Under the pieces are notes generated by a model, which was not told the DNA's origin, ran no database searches, and saw only the letters and a list, made by a program, of their open reading frames with translations. Shown here one piece after another: positions 8,348 to 17,894 of a DNA stretch of 64,000 nucleotides (position 1 is its first letter; each line of letters starts with the position of its first letter). Made by a program: the position numbers and the translations under genes. The DNA is from an uncultured Allomuricauda sp. (GTDB lineage Bacteria > Bacteroidota > Bacteroidia > Flavobacteriales > Flavobacteriaceae), in NCBI RefSeq assembly GCF_937884665.1, contig NZ_CAKZYF010000027.1, positions 1 to 64,000 of the forward strand, given 5' to 3'.

Positions 8348-9172
8348 ATGGCAAATATTACCGCCGCAGATGTCAATAAACTCAGAAAAATGACAGGTGC
8401 AGGAATGATGGACTGCAAAAAGGCATTGGTTGAAGCTGAAGGAGATTTTGATAAAGCAATCGAAATCCTTAGAAAGAAAGGGCAGAAGGTAGCTGCGAAA
8501 AGAGCGGACCGCGACTCTTCCGAAGGGGCGGCCATCGCTAAGGTCAATGAAAACCAATCCAGTGGGGTCATTATATCTTTGAATTGCGAAACAGACTTTG
8601 TTGCTAAGAACGATAGTTTTGTTTCCTTGGCAAATGATTTGGCCGAACTGGCCCTGGACTTTGACAATAAAGATGCTTTTCTTGCTGCATCGTACAATGG
8701 AATGACCGTTTCTGAAAAGCTTACGGAGCAGACTGGTGTGATTGGAGAAAAAATTGAAATCGGTAGTTTTGAAAGGTTGAATGCCGCTTTCGTCGGTTCT
8801 TACATCCATGCCGGCAATAAAATTGCCACCTTAGTTGGTCTGTCCGCTTCGGTTGACGGAGCGGCCCAAGCGGCCAAAGATGTCGCTATGCAAGCTGCAG
8901 CCATGAATCCAGTAGCTTTGAACGAAGAAGGTGTAGATCAAGGTACAATCGATAAGGAAATTGAAATTGCTAAAGATCAATTGCGTCAGGAAGGAAAACC
9001 AGAGGAAATGTTGGAAAACATTGCCAAAGGGAAACTTAAACGTTTTTTCAAAGACAATACTTTGGTGAATCAAGCTTTTATCAAGGATAGCAAACAAAGC
9101 GTTGCCCAATATGTCAAATCTGTTGATTCTAGTTTGGAAATCACTGGATTCCAGAGAGTAGCTTTGGGATAG
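8348..9172 (+). CDS. tsf: Elongation factor Ts
   Basis: Nucleotide exchange factor for EF-Tu, 274 residues. The N-terminal UBA-like module MANITAADVNKLRKMTGAGMMDCKKAL and the EF-Tu-contacting core NCETDFVAKNDSF are present, followed by the dimerisation region and the HPFxRxx-equivalent C-terminus. Follows rpsB by 80 nt and ends at a strong terminator, so the operon is rpsB-tsf only. The pyrH-frr pair that often follows lies 4.8 kb away. Stop codon is TAG. Confidence 0.98.
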   Translation: MANITAADVNKLRKMTGAGMMDCKKALVEAEGDFDKAIEILRKKGQKVAAKRADRDSSEGAAIAKVNENQSSGVIISLNCETDFVAKNDSFVSLANDLAELALDFDNKDAFLAASYNGMTVSEKLTEQTGVIGEKIEIGSFERLNAAFVGSYIHAGNKIATLVGLSASVDGAAQAAKDVAMQAAAMNPVALNEEGVDQGTIDKEIEIAKDQLRQEGKPEEMLENIAKGKLKRFFKDNTLVNQAFIKDSKQSVAQYVKSVDSSLEITGFQRVALG

Positions 9173-9190
9173 GAAATACGTTTTCTCAAT

Positions 9191-9218
9191 AAAAAAGCCG
9201 CTCTAGAGCGGCTTTTTT
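9191..9218. terminator. Bidirectional intrinsic terminator after tsf
   Basis: Perfect palindrome GCCGCTCTAGAGCGGC flanked by A6 and T6, placed between tsf and the convergent serine hydrolase gene. Confidence 0.92.
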
Positions 9219-9231
9219 ATTGGTAATACAT

Positions 9232-10722
9232 TCAAATCTTTTCAAAAGAGATTTCATTCCCCTCTTGAAAAAAGTCCAATTCTCGGTTGGCAAACTGTAT
9301 TTTAAAGTTCAGGTATTTACTTTTATAAGTATCATTTTCAACTTTAAAAAGCTGTAAATCATTCTGATTTTGATACTTCATAAAGAGTTTCGCATCATTA
9401 AAGCTAATTGCGATAGTATCCTTTTCATTAACATAATTTCCTGTAATGTTTTTGGCCGCAATACTATCTACTCCCTTATAATCGTAAACTTTTGGAAAAT
9501 GCTCCTCCCACTCATAGACTTTTGCCACTGAGTTCACAATCTCGTTTATTATGGGCTGTCCCTCATTGGAATTTATCATAACAACAACCCCTTTTCCTCC
9601 TTTTCTATAACTGCGAAACTCGCTAATGTACCCCTCGTTCCAACCCCCATGGCTAAAGGTTATCACATCATTATTCTTTGATTTTATAAAAAAACCAATG
9701 CCAATCCAATCGGCCACCTTATTTGGTGTAAGCATTTCGTCCAAAGTTTCTTTTTTAAACAGAGATGAACCACCTTGCAATCCTTTCAGGATTTCTATCA
9801 TGATTTTGGCTAATTCAGAGGGATAGGTCCACAGCCCAGCGGGAGCCTGCTCTGGATAAACATGATATTTGCCCACTATTGCTCTTTTTTTATAAGGATA
9901 TCCTGTTGCAATTTTATACTCCATGGTATCCGGGATAGGTTGGGCGTATGTGCTATTTTCCAATCCTAAGTGAGAGAATAATTCCTCGTCCATTATTTGA
10001 GGCAGTGATTTTTTCAATAAATCCGTAAGCGCAACCTGCGCAACAACGGTACCACCCCCTGAATAACGGAAACGAGTCCCGGGAAAACCGTTCACTTCAA
10101 CTTTAGGTGTATTGGAATTTGGTTCTCCGTTCAATAGTCGAATTGGTGAAGGAATTTTCTCGGTTGTCAAATATCCATCGAAACCAGAAACATTCAATCC
10201 GGCCGTATGACTCAGTATTTGCCTAAAAGACAAGCTTGGTTGCCAATCTCCTTTTTTAGGAACTTTATATGAAGTTAAATATTCATTAACGTCTTTATCA
10301 ATATCCAGTATTCCCTGTTCGTGCAGCCTCATTACAACCAAAGAAAAAATAGGTTTACTTATTGATGCTGCCTGAAAAAGTGTATTGGTATCCGCTTCAA
10401 TTCCCTCTTCGGTATTTGCCATTCCGAAGGCTCTGGCCCATTCAATTTCGCCATTATTTACTACCGCAATGCTAACAGCAGGGGTATTGTAGTACTTCAT
10501 TCTTTCCTCTAAGCCAGCCGTCTCATAAATACCGCTTAGGGATGTTTCTATCATCAAATTGTTCAACACTTCTTCAATACTTTGTTCAACTTCCGATGAA
10601 TATTGGGGGTTTCCCGAATAATCTATTCCTTTTGTATCTGTTTGGCAACCCAGTAAAAGGAAAGAGAAAGGAATCCATAGATTCATTAATTTCAGCCGGT
10701 ACTTTGTCAAAAAAATAGTCAT
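9232..10722 (-). CDS. Serine hydrolase, class C beta-lactamase family lipoprotein
   Basis: Penicillin-binding-protein-like hydrolase (MEROPS S12 type). Nucleophile motif SISK in FQAASISKPIFS at about residue 110; the YxN-like motif is YSGGG, with Gly where Asn is usual; the HxG motif is HGG in FSHGGWNEGY. Followed by a C-terminal domain of about 100 residues ending FFQEGNEISFEKI. The N-terminus has a lipobox (LLLGC) so the protein is probably tethered to a membrane; starting at the internal Met (10686) gives a more typical signal peptide. Last of a same-strand series with two DUF4097 genes, anti-sigma and sigma factor. Substrate unknown (peptide or beta-lactam-like). Confidence 0.88.
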   Translation of the reverse strand: MTIFLTKYRLKLMNLWIPFSFLLLGCQTDTKGIDYSGNPQYSSEVEQSIEEVLNNLMIETSLSGIYETAGLEERMKYYNTPAVSIAVVNNGEIEWARAFGMANTEEGIEADTNTLFQAASISKPIFSLVVMRLHEQGILDIDKDVNEYLTSYKVPKKGDWQPSLSFRQILSHTAGLNVSGFDGYLTTEKIPSPIRLLNGEPNSNTPKVEVNGFPGTRFRYSGGGTVVAQVALTDLLKKSLPQIMDEELFSHLGLENSTYAQPIPDTMEYKIATGYPYKKRAIVGKYHVYPEQAPAGLWTYPSELAKIMIEILKGLQGGSSLFKKETLDEMLTPNKVADWIGIGFFIKSKNNDVITFSHGGWNEGYISEFRSYRKGGKGVVVMINSNEGQPIINEIVNSVAKVYEWEEHFPKVYDYKGVDSIAAKNITGNYVNEKDTIAISFNDAKLFMKYQNQNDLQLFKVENDTYKSKYLNFKIQFANRELDFFQEGNEISFEKI

Positions 10723-10737
10723 GTTTATTTATTGATA

Positions 10738-11583
10738 CTATTTGCTCTTAATCAGAATATCCCCGTTAAAGGTCTTGAACAACATTTCAGGACCACCTCC
10801 GTTGATTTTTCCCCGCACCCATTGTTCCAATTTTACTTTATAGGTACCCGAAGAAGTGTTTTTCTTTATCTCCGGCTTATTCGAAGCGACCACCAAGTCA
10901 AAATCAGTGTAAATTTCACCCATCTCTGATTTCGCTTTCACATCCGCTTTTAAAGAACTGGGAAAACTAATGTTCAAATCCCCATTCAGGCTGCTAAATG
11001 CCATATTTGCGCCGGAGGTGATGGTGTTAAATGAAATATCAATATCTCCATTAACCGTGTCTGTTGAGGCAGAACCATCCACGGACTCTAGCGTAATGGC
11101 TCCATTAACATTGCTGACCTCCATATCTCCACGAACACCTTTTACCCAAATATCACCTTCATTTACGGTCCCAAGTTTCAGGGAAAAGTTTTTGGGCACC
11201 TTTATTTCCAAGTTTGTGGCACGATTCCATTGCTCATTAATAATCTGCACCACGTTGTTCTTTTCCTCGGCACTGATGTTCAAAGATGAATTCTGTATGC
11301 GTTTCATCCCCTTCGCTTTTTTTTGAAGTTCACTTTTGTCCTTGTGCTTATCCTTACCACCACAACACTCGCCTTTAGAGCCAAAAGAAGCCTTGATAAG
11401 CACTTCGTTGCCTTCATAGCCTTCCACATTTATAGAACCTGCGAGCTGTTCAACGATAAGTTTTCCTGGCTTGGATGGCTCACTTAAAGGAACTGAAAAC
11501 AAATCTATGCTCGCTTCTTGAGCCTTTATCCCATTCATCATTAGAAAGAGAAACATTACCAGTATATATTTTATCTTTTTCAT
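10738..11583 (-). CDS. DUF4097-family secreted beta-strand repeat protein
   Basis: Starts at MKKIKYI, four bases after the upstream DUF4097 stop; the track start would overlap that gene. Signal peptide to GIKAQ. The mature protein carries short strand repeats punctuated by NG turns (NVNGAITL, TVNGDIDI, SLNGDLNI, TFNGDILI), the DUF4097 beta-helix-like pattern. Odd point: a Cys/Lys/His-rich insert (GECCGGKDKHKDK) near residue 80 that its neighbour lacks and that could bind metal. Together with the next gene it looks like an old tandem duplication. Function unknown; the family often sits behind ECF sigma/anti-sigma pairs. Confidence 0.83.
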   Translation of the reverse strand: MKKIKYILVMFLFLMMNGIKAQEASIDLFSVPLSEPSKPGKLIVEQLAGSINVEGYEGNEVLIKASFGSKGECCGGKDKHKDKSELQKKAKGMKRIQNSSLNISAEEKNNVVQIINEQWNRATNLEIKVPKNFSLKLGTVNEGDIWVKGVRGDMEVSNVNGAITLESVDGSASTDTVNGDIDISFNTITSGANMAFSSLNGDLNISFPSSLKADVKAKSEMGEIYTDFDLVVASNKPEIKKNTSSGTYKVKLEQWVRGKINGGGPEMLFKTFNGDILIKSK

Positions 11584-11587
11584 TCGG

Positions 11588-12454
11588 CTATATTTTTTTG
11601 ATGTATACATTTCCGTTTAACGTTTCAAAGTCAAAATCAACTGAACCATCCCCAATCTGAACTACAGGCTTGGCTTCGAACTTATATCTGGCCTTACCGC
11701 TATCGCTGGGTAATTTATTGGTCAGCATATATTGCTTATTGATATCAAAATCGGTAAACATTTCACCATTCATACTTTTGAAGGTAATGTTAGCAGATAA
11801 CGCTTCCTGGTAGGATATGTTGATATCTCCGTTCAATGAATAATATTCCGATGGCTCTTTGGGGTTGTCCGCATAAGAAATGGTTACAGGCCCGTTTATA
11901 CAGTTTACTTTTGTTTTTCCAGTGATTTGGGTTAAGGTAATCCCGCCATTGATGTTGCTCGCTGTAAGGTAGTTGCTCTTGGTGTTTTTCACATGAATTT
12001 CTCCTTCATTTACGGTGCTTACGTCCAAAAGCATGGTTTTGGGGACTTTCACCGTGATATTCAGATTGTGTTCGTAAGTGAGTTCATACGAGTTATTGCA
12101 CCATCTATATTTCAACTTTTCATCGTCAAATTCAATATATGGTGCGTCTGGGCGGATTAGGATTCTATCAGGTCCTTGTACAATTTTGACTTGCAGTTCA
12201 CTTTTTCCCAACTCCAGGTTCTCTAATGTCTTGGCGTGGATACTTCGCTTTACCTCAATAAATACAGTGCTCCCTGCATAGCCTTCAACTGAAATGGACC
12301 CGAAAACATTCTTGATTATCATCTCGCTTTTCGAAGGATTATCCAATTCCAACTCTTTTTTTATCACCTCCGTGAATTCCTTTTTCTGTGCCGGGGATTT
12401 CTGGGTACACATGACCAAGGTCAGCGACAACAGCGTAATTGCTTGTTTCATCAT
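11588..12454 (-). CDS. DUF4097-family secreted beta-strand repeat protein
   Basis: A 288-residue paralogue of the next gene downstream, sharing the SMxIKNVFGSISVEGYAG opening (compare GSINVEGYEG), the VNEGEIHVKN turn and the series SNINGGITL, INGPVTIS, SLNGDINIS, SMNGEMFTDFDI, TLNGNVYI. The N-terminus is hydrophobic with a Cys (LTLVMCTQKSPA), so it may be a lipoprotein or a plainly secreted protein. Second target-type gene of the sigma module. Function unknown. Confidence 0.82.
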   Translation of the reverse strand: MMKQAITLLSLTLVMCTQKSPAQKKEFTEVIKKELELDNPSKSEMIIKNVFGSISVEGYAGSTVFIEVKRSIHAKTLENLELGKSELQVKIVQGPDRILIRPDAPYIEFDDEKLKYRWCNNSYELTYEHNLNITVKVPKTMLLDVSTVNEGEIHVKNTKSNYLTASNINGGITLTQITGKTKVNCINGPVTISYADNPKEPSEYYSLNGDINISYQEALSANITFKSMNGEMFTDFDINKQYMLTNKLPSDSGKARYKFEAKPVVQIGDGSVDFDFETLNGNVYIKKI

Positions 12455-12518
12455 TAATACATTTTAACTGTTCGTAATTTGATTTGACCCATTTAAGGGC
12501 AGATTGATAAATAAACTC

Positions 12519-13310
12519 CTATATAATAGACTCAATGGAATTCTTGATTTTCTTCTTAACCGTTGTATCCAATTCCTGATTTTCAAGCAACTGTTTAAAA
12601 GGTTCAATGGAGGCTTTTTCTTGTAAGGCCACCATAAGGTTCGCTAAAGTAATCTGCATTATTGGAGATTCTTGATTTTGAATAGCCTGGACCAAACCTT
12701 GACGTACCAACGGATTTTCAACATAGTTTGTCAACGACTCCACCGCGGCCAAACTTACATTGACATTGGCATCATAGTTAAGGGTTTTTAAAAGCGCCTT
12801 GATAACAATCTCGTCCACAGCAACAATCTTATTTGCTTCCCCAACGCCCTGGAGTCTTTGGTTGGCGGAAGGTTGTTCCAACAAGGTCAAAATCAACTTT
12901 TGCCGCACGGCTTCGGTTTCCTTATCCCTTGCCACTACCTGATTTGACGACTTTTCTTCGTTTGAAGCTAAAAAGTAACCTACACCTAAACCTACCATAA
13001 GGAAAAGAGCGCCGAAAGCAAATTGGGGTTTAAACCATCCAAATAGGCCAGCAAACATATTCTTGGATTCCTCTTTTTTATTCTTTTGAATCGCATTGGA
13101 CAACATTGTAAAAAAACTATCGTCCATTTGAGCAGAAGGCTGTGGTGCATCCAACTGTCCCAACAGGGTCCATGATCTTTTCAATTCCGAAAACTTTTCC
13201 TTGTACTCCGGATTTTTATCTAAAAAACTTTCGAAAAGAGCCGTATCAGCTGCGGATGCAGCTCCCGTCAAATGTTCCATGGCTTTTATTTCAAACAATT
13301 CCTTATCCAT
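12519..13310 (-). CDS. Membrane anti-sigma factor with HEAT-like repeats
   Basis: Residues 1-75 form a cytoplasmic helical segment beginning MDKELFEIKAMEHLTGAAS, resembling anti-sigma N-terminal domains but without the zinc-binding HxxxCxxC. One transmembrane helix follows at about residues 95-115 (FAFGALFLMVGLGVGYFLAS). The periplasmic part is built of HEAT-like helical repeats (IKALLKTLNYDANVNVSLAAVESL, LVRQGLVQAIQNQESPIMQITLANLMVAL). It starts 3 nt after the sigma gene. The role is inferred from the sigma-partner position, topology and N-terminus; the HEAT repeats could sense a periplasmic partner such as the DUF4097 proteins. Confidence 0.75.
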   Translation of the reverse strand: MDKELFEIKAMEHLTGAASAADTALFESFLDKNPEYKEKFSELKRSWTLLGQLDAPQPSAQMDDSFFTMLSNAIQKNKKEESKNMFAGLFGWFKPQFAFGALFLMVGLGVGYFLASNEEKSSNQVVARDKETEAVRQKLILTLLEQPSANQRLQGVGEANKIVAVDEIVIKALLKTLNYDANVNVSLAAVESLTNYVENPLVRQGLVQAIQNQESPIMQITLANLMVALQEKASIEPFKQLLENQELDTTVKKKIKNSIESII

Positions 13311-13313
13311 CTT

Positions 13314-13868
13314 CTATCCTATTTCCAATTCTAAAAAAATGATTCGTAATTCTTTCAGTGCCCTATGCACCCTGACCTTTGCCGCTCCCTCGGAACAGCC
13401 GATAATCTGAGCAAGCTCCGAAAACTTAAGCCCCTTGTATTTTGCCAACACCAAAAGCTCCCGTTTTCCTTTTGGTAATTTTTCCAAGGCCTTTTGCAAT
13501 AGGGCATTGTTATCTTCTCGTTCGATTTCCTCATTCAATCTGTCCTCAATTGGGTCTTTGATTTGAATCTCAGAGGTGCTCCTTAATACTCCCGTTTGCA
13601 AAGTCTTTTTGTGAAAATCATAATTTGCGTTCCTGGCCATTTTGAACATCCATGCCCCAAAAGCACCTTCACCAGAATACGAATTTCTATATTGCAACAT
13701 CCGCATAAAAACATTTTGGACCAAGTCCTCGCTGATTGACGGATTATTCCCCAGATTGTAGAAAAAACCAAACAACTTTTTTTTGTGCCGCTCGTACAAT
13801 AGTCCGAGTTTGTCAAGGTCTCCGTTCTTCACTTTTAACATCAGCATATTATCCGTAAGGTCTTGCAA
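13314..13868 (-). CDS. ECF-family RNA polymerase sigma factor
   Basis: A 184-residue two-domain sigma factor. Region 2 is [18 protein letters not shown]...[19 protein letters not shown]; region 4 is [45 protein letters not shown], a full helix-turn-helix. First gene of the module, transcribed divergently from pyrH. Presumably held inactive by the adjacent membrane anti-sigma. No conserved promoter pair for autoregulation could be picked out by eye. Confidence 0.92.
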   Translation of the reverse strand: MQDLTDNMLMLKVKNGDLDKLGLLYERHKKKLFGFFYNLGNNPSISEDLVQNVFMRMLQYRNSYSGEGAFGAWMFKMARNANYDFHKKTLQTGVLRSTSEIQIKDPIEDRLNEEIEREDNNALLQKALEKLPKGKRELLVLAKYKGLKFSELAQIIGCSEGAAKVRVHRALKELRIIFLELEIG

Positions 13869-13990
13869 GACGATAGTTCTTTTGGTTCGTTTAAGGGAAT
13901 ACTGCGTTTATTTGAAAAGGTTACAAAATGTATTCTTTTTTTCTTCATTCTACAGATAAATCCATGGTTTTTATACCCATCAGACCAAAA

Positions 13991-14008
13991 TATTTTTGAT
14001 TATTTTTG
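13991..14008 (+). promoter_or_regulatory. Candidate -7 elements of pyrH
   Basis: Two overlapping-phase TATTTTTG copies (13991-13998 and 14001-14008) match TAnnTTTG, 23 nt upstream of the pyrH ATG. No clear TTG -33 element lies at the right distance. Confidence 0.4.
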
Positions 14009-14030
14009 TCCGAATTTCAACTCAGCCTAC

Positions 14031-14738
14031 ATGCAATACAAACGAATTCTTTTAAAACTCAGTGGTGAAGCGCTAATGGGAGACCAACAATACGGTATTG
14101 ATGGCAACCGCTTATCCGAGTACGCAGAGGATATCAAGGCCGTGGTTGAAAAGGGCATTGAAGTTGCCATAGTCATCGGTGGAGGTAATATTTTCAGGGG
14201 ATTGGCGGGTGCCAGTCAAGGTATGGACCGGGTTCAGGGAGATCACATGGGCATGTTGGCCACGGTAATCAACGGATTGGCCCTTCAAAGCGCCCTGGAA
14301 CAGCAAGGGATTGAAACGCGTCTTCAATCCGCAATAAAAATTAATGAAGTGGCCGAACCTTTTATTCGCAGACGCGCCATGCGCCATTTGGAAAAGGGGA
14401 GGGTCGTAATTTTTGGAGGAGGCACCGGAAACCCTTACTTTACTACAGATTCGGCAGCAGTATTAAGGGCCATTGAAATAAAGGCCGATGTGATTTTAAA
14501 GGGTACCCGAGTAGATGGCATCTATACTTCTGACCCTGAAAAAGATAAAAGTGCTACCAAGTTCGATAAGATTTCATTTAATGAGGTGATTTCCAAAGGC
14601 CTCAAAGTTATGGATACCACCGCCTTTACTTTAAGCCAAGAGAATGAACTGCCCATTGTGGTATTCGATATGAATACTAGGGGCAACTTAATGAAAATAG
14701 TACAAGGCGAAAGCATTGGGACCGTGGTCAATGTTTAA
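14031..14738 (+). CDS. pyrH: UMP kinase
   Basis: Phosphorylates UMP to UDP in pyrimidine nucleotide synthesis. Starts at [15 protein letters not shown] (14031), not at the track start 168 bases upstream, which would add an untypical extension and cover the promoter. Motifs: [50 protein letters not shown]. 235 residues, normal length. Paired with frr as in most bacteria. Confidence 0.97.
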   Translation: MQYKRILLKLSGEALMGDQQYGIDGNRLSEYAEDIKAVVEKGIEVAIVIGGGNIFRGLAGASQGMDRVQGDHMGMLATVINGLALQSALEQQGIETRLQSAIKINEVAEPFIRRRAMRHLEKGRVVIFGGGTGNPYFTTDSAAVLRAIEIKADVILKGTRVDGIYTSDPEKDKSATKFDKISFNEVISKGLKVMDTTAFTLSQENELPIVVFDMNTRGNLMKIVQGESIGTVVNV

Positions 14739-14779
14739 TTTGGCAAAGCTTTTGTGACCAGACGTTAAAACTAATACGC

Positions 14780-15334
14780 ATGAATGAAGAAGTGACATTT
14801 ATACTCGACTCTGCCAAAGAGAGTATGGACGGAAGTATTTCCCATTTGGAAAAGGCCTTGATCAAGATTAGGGCAGGTAAGGCAAGTCCCGTAATGTTAT
14901 CCACCGTAATGGTCGAGTATTATGGATCACCCACCCCGCTTTCCCAAGTTTCCAATATTAACACACCAGATGCCAGGACCATTTCTGTACAGCCCTGGGA
15001 AAAAACTATTCTTGGGGATATTGAAACTGCAATTATGAACGCGAATTTGGGTTTCAACCCGATGAACAATGGCGAAATGGTAATCATAAACGTACCACCA
15101 CTTACAGAGGAACGTAGGATACAACTGGTAAAACAAGCCAAAGGGGAAGCAGAGGATGCCAAGGTAAGCATCAGAAATGCCAGACAAGATGCGAACAAAG
15201 AGCTCAAAAAGTTAGAGATTTCAGAAGACTTAAAAAGCAATGCCGAAGTAGATGTACAGGAACTCACCGATTCTTACAGCAAAAAGGTAGATGCAATTCT
15301 CTCGGTAAAGGAAACGGAAATAATGAAGGTGTAA
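14780..15334 (+). CDS. frr: Ribosome recycling factor
   Basis: Splits post-termination ribosomes with EF-G. 184 residues. Hallmarks IRAGKASPVML, VEYYGSPTPLSQVSNI, QPWEKTILGDIETAI, ERRIQLVKQAKGEAEDAKVSIRNARQDANKELKKL. Forty-one bases after pyrH on the same strand, so co-transcription is likely. Confidence 0.98.
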   Translation: MNEEVTFILDSAKESMDGSISHLEKALIKIRAGKASPVMLSTVMVEYYGSPTPLSQVSNINTPDARTISVQPWEKTILGDIETAIMNANLGFNPMNNGEMVIINVPPLTEERRIQLVKQAKGEAEDAKVSIRNARQDANKELKKLEISEDLKSNAEVDVQELTDSYSKKVDAILSVKETEIMKV

Positions 15335-15409
15335 TGCCTTTTGTCTTCCCAGTACAATCTTTTAGGAGTACAGCCGATCATTGTCTAACTTTGTACCAAT
15401 AAAATACTG

Positions 15410-17809
15410 ATGGTAGCGAAGCTGATGCAAGGGTTTTGGCCTACTGTAGCGCGGATTATTTTAAGGAATCGAATCCTTATCCTGATTTTGGTTACGGCCT
15501 TAACGGTTTTTTTGGCCTTACAATGGAGAAACATCAAACTGTCCAATACAGAGGCTAACATTCTCCCCGACGACCATATCGCCACCATACAATACAATAT
15601 TTTTACAGGACTTTTTGGAGAGGAGGGCAACGCCGTTGTTTTTGCGGTAAGAGACCCCAAGCTATTTGACCCAAGCAATTTTAATCGGTGGAACAAGTTG
15701 AGCAAACAACTTGAAGCTTTTCCTGAAATTGATTTTGTGGTTTCCACGGACAATCTTCAAGTATTGGTCAAAGACGAGAAAAATCAGGAATTTTTAATTG
15801 AGGACTTTATTAAAAACGCTCCGGACACTCCTGAAAAAGTAGCTCAGTTAAAAGAATTTCTGCTCAAAGAACTTCCTTTTTATGATGGACTTATCTATAA
15901 CCCTAAAAGTGAGACCATCCAGACCATTGCCTATCTGGACAAGGACATAATGAATACTTCTGTACGGAATGAATTCATATTGAACGATTTGGGAGATCTG
16001 ATCAAAAATTTTGAAGAAGAGACCGGATTGGATATGCACGTCTCGGGAATGCCCTACATTCGAACGTGGAACACAAAGTCCATCGTTGACGAAATCGGTA
16101 TTTTTATTGCTGCTGCACTTTTGGTCACTTCATTGATTTTCTTTTTCTTTTTTAGAAGTTTTCGGGCCACACTGATTTCCATGTGCGTAGTTATCATCGG
16201 GGTTATGTGGGCCTTTGGCATTCTGGGCCTGCTTCAGTACGAAATTACCATTCTCACCGCTTTGATTCCTCCGCTGATTATCGTTATTGGAATCCCAAAT
16301 TGCATTTTTCTTATCAACAAATACCAACAAGAGGTAAAAAAGCACGGAAATCAGGCCCTTTCCTTACAACGGGTAATCTCAAAAATTGGAAACGCGACTT
16401 TAATGACCAACATAACCACGGCATCCGGTTTTGCAACGTTCATTATTTTGGACAGCGATTTGTTAAAGGAATTTGGTATCGTTGCTTCCATCAATATTAT
16501 TGGAATTTTTATTCTCTCCCTTTTGATTATTCCTATAGTATACAGTTTTATGGCCTTGCCCAAAACCAAGCATTTAAAACATCTGAACAAAAAGTGGATT
16601 GATTTTTTCGTAAACTGGATGGAACGTATGGTACGGGAATACCGAATCGGGGTCTATATTTCTTCTGTCCTGATTTTAGTATTGAGCATCATTGGAATTT
16701 ATCAGATTGAAATCACAGGAAGCCGTATTGAAGACCTTCCGAAAAACACCCATTACTTTAAGGACATCCGTTTTTTTGAGGAAGAATTCGATGGTATTAT
16801 GCCCATGGAGATTGTGGTGGACACGAAACGTAAAAATGGCGCTATAAAACCAGCCACACTGCGTAGAATGGACCAATTGGGTACTGTTATCGAAGAGACT
16901 CCCGAATTATCTCGTCCAGTTTCCGTGGTAGATTTGATCAAGTATTCCAAACAAGCGTTTTACAACGGAATTCCAAAATACTATCAACTCCCTACTTCAC
17001 AAGAGAATACTTTTATTATGGATATGGTCCGAAAGTCATCTGGCGAGGACAATCTCTTGCAAAGTTTTGTGGACAGTACCGGTCAAAATGCCCGTCTGAC
17101 CACCTATCTCCGTGATGTAAAAATTGACCGAATGGAAGAAATTGAAATGGATATTCAAAAAGCCATTGCCAAATTCTTTCCAGAAGAGCGCTATAATGTT
17201 TTCATGACCGGAAAGGCACTGCTTTTTCTGAAAGGTACGCGATACTTGGTAAAGAACCTTCTGATTTCACTGGCACTCGCCATAGGTCTCATATCCTTGT
17301 TTATGGCTTATTTGTTCCGTTCCTTTCGAATGATAATTGTTTCTTTGGTACCTAATTTACTACCCTTGGTGGTAACTGCCGGGCTTATGGGTTTCCTTGG
17401 CATACCCATAAAACCTTCTACCATTCTCGTATTTAGCATCGCTTTCGGAATCTCTGTGGATGATACCATTCATTTCTTGGCGAAATATCGTCAAGAACTT
17501 GCTGCCAATCGATGGCAGATAAAAAAATCGGTATATGCCGCTTTAAGGGAGACCGGTGTCAGTATGTTTTATACCTCCATTGTACTTTTCTTTGGTTTTT
17601 CTGTGTTCATCATTTCGAGTTTTGGAGGTACACAAGCCTTGGGCGGATTAGTTTCGGCAACGCTGCTGTTTGCTATGTTGGCCAACTTGATACTGCTACC
17701 TTCCCTCCTGCTCTCTTTAGAGCGAAGCATTGCAAACAAACAGGTCCTGAAGAAACCACAAATAGATATTTTGCCCAAGGGCGAAGAAAACAGTCTTAAC
17801 GATAAATAG
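15410..17809 (+). CDS. RND superfamily MMPL-type membrane protein
   Basis: A 799-residue inner-membrane protein with two repeats, each of one TM helix, a large periplasmic loop and five TM helices (starts at about residues 20 and 420). The signature GISVDDTIHFLAKYR marks TM4 of the second half. It belongs to the MMPL/HpnN/Patched branch rather than the AcrB/HAE1 branch, and no membrane-fusion or outer-membrane partner is adjacent, so it may move a lipid or hydrophobic compound between membrane leaflets. Substrate unknown. Stop codon is TAG. Confidence 0.88.
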   Translation: MVAKLMQGFWPTVARIILRNRILILILVTALTVFLALQWRNIKLSNTEANILPDDHIATIQYNIFTGLFGEEGNAVVFAVRDPKLFDPSNFNRWNKLSKQLEAFPEIDFVVSTDNLQVLVKDEKNQEFLIEDFIKNAPDTPEKVAQLKEFLLKELPFYDGLIYNPKSETIQTIAYLDKDIMNTSVRNEFILNDLGDLIKNFEEETGLDMHVSGMPYIRTWNTKSIVDEIGIFIAAALLVTSLIFFFFFRSFRATLISMCVVIIGVMWAFGILGLLQYEITILTALIPPLIIVIGIPNCIFLINKYQQEVKKHGNQALSLQRVISKIGNATLMTNITTASGFATFIILDSDLLKEFGIVASINIIGIFILSLLIIPIVYSFMALPKTKHLKHLNKKWIDFFVNWMERMVREYRIGVYISSVLILVLSIIGIYQIEITGSRIEDLPKNTHYFKDIRFFEEEFDGIMPMEIVVDTKRKNGAIKPATLRRMDQLGTVIEETPELSRPVSVVDLIKYSKQAFYNGIPKYYQLPTSQENTFIMDMVRKSSGEDNLLQSFVDSTGQNARLTTYLRDVKIDRMEEIEMDIQKAIAKFFPEERYNVFMTGKALLFLKGTRYLVKNLLISLALAIGLISLFMAYLFRSFRMIIVSLVPNLLPLVVTAGLMGFLGIPIKPSTILVFSIAFGISVDDTIHFLAKYRQELAANRWQIKKSVYAALRETGVSMFYTSIVLFFGFSVFIISSFGGTQALGGLVSATLLFAMLANLILLPSLLLSLERSIANKQVLKKPQIDILPKGEENSLNDK

Positions 17810-17894
17810 GTTTTCAACCTACAATTCTTGCGTTGGCATGGTCTAGTTTTTTCCAATAAACTATCTTTACCGCTTAAATTTGAGCGAAGCAAAA

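Noticed and set aside
13863-14030. Extended N-terminus of pyrH in the ORF track
   Set aside because: UMP kinases begin at the equivalent of [15 protein letters not shown]; the upstream part is promoter sequence with TATTTTTG elements.
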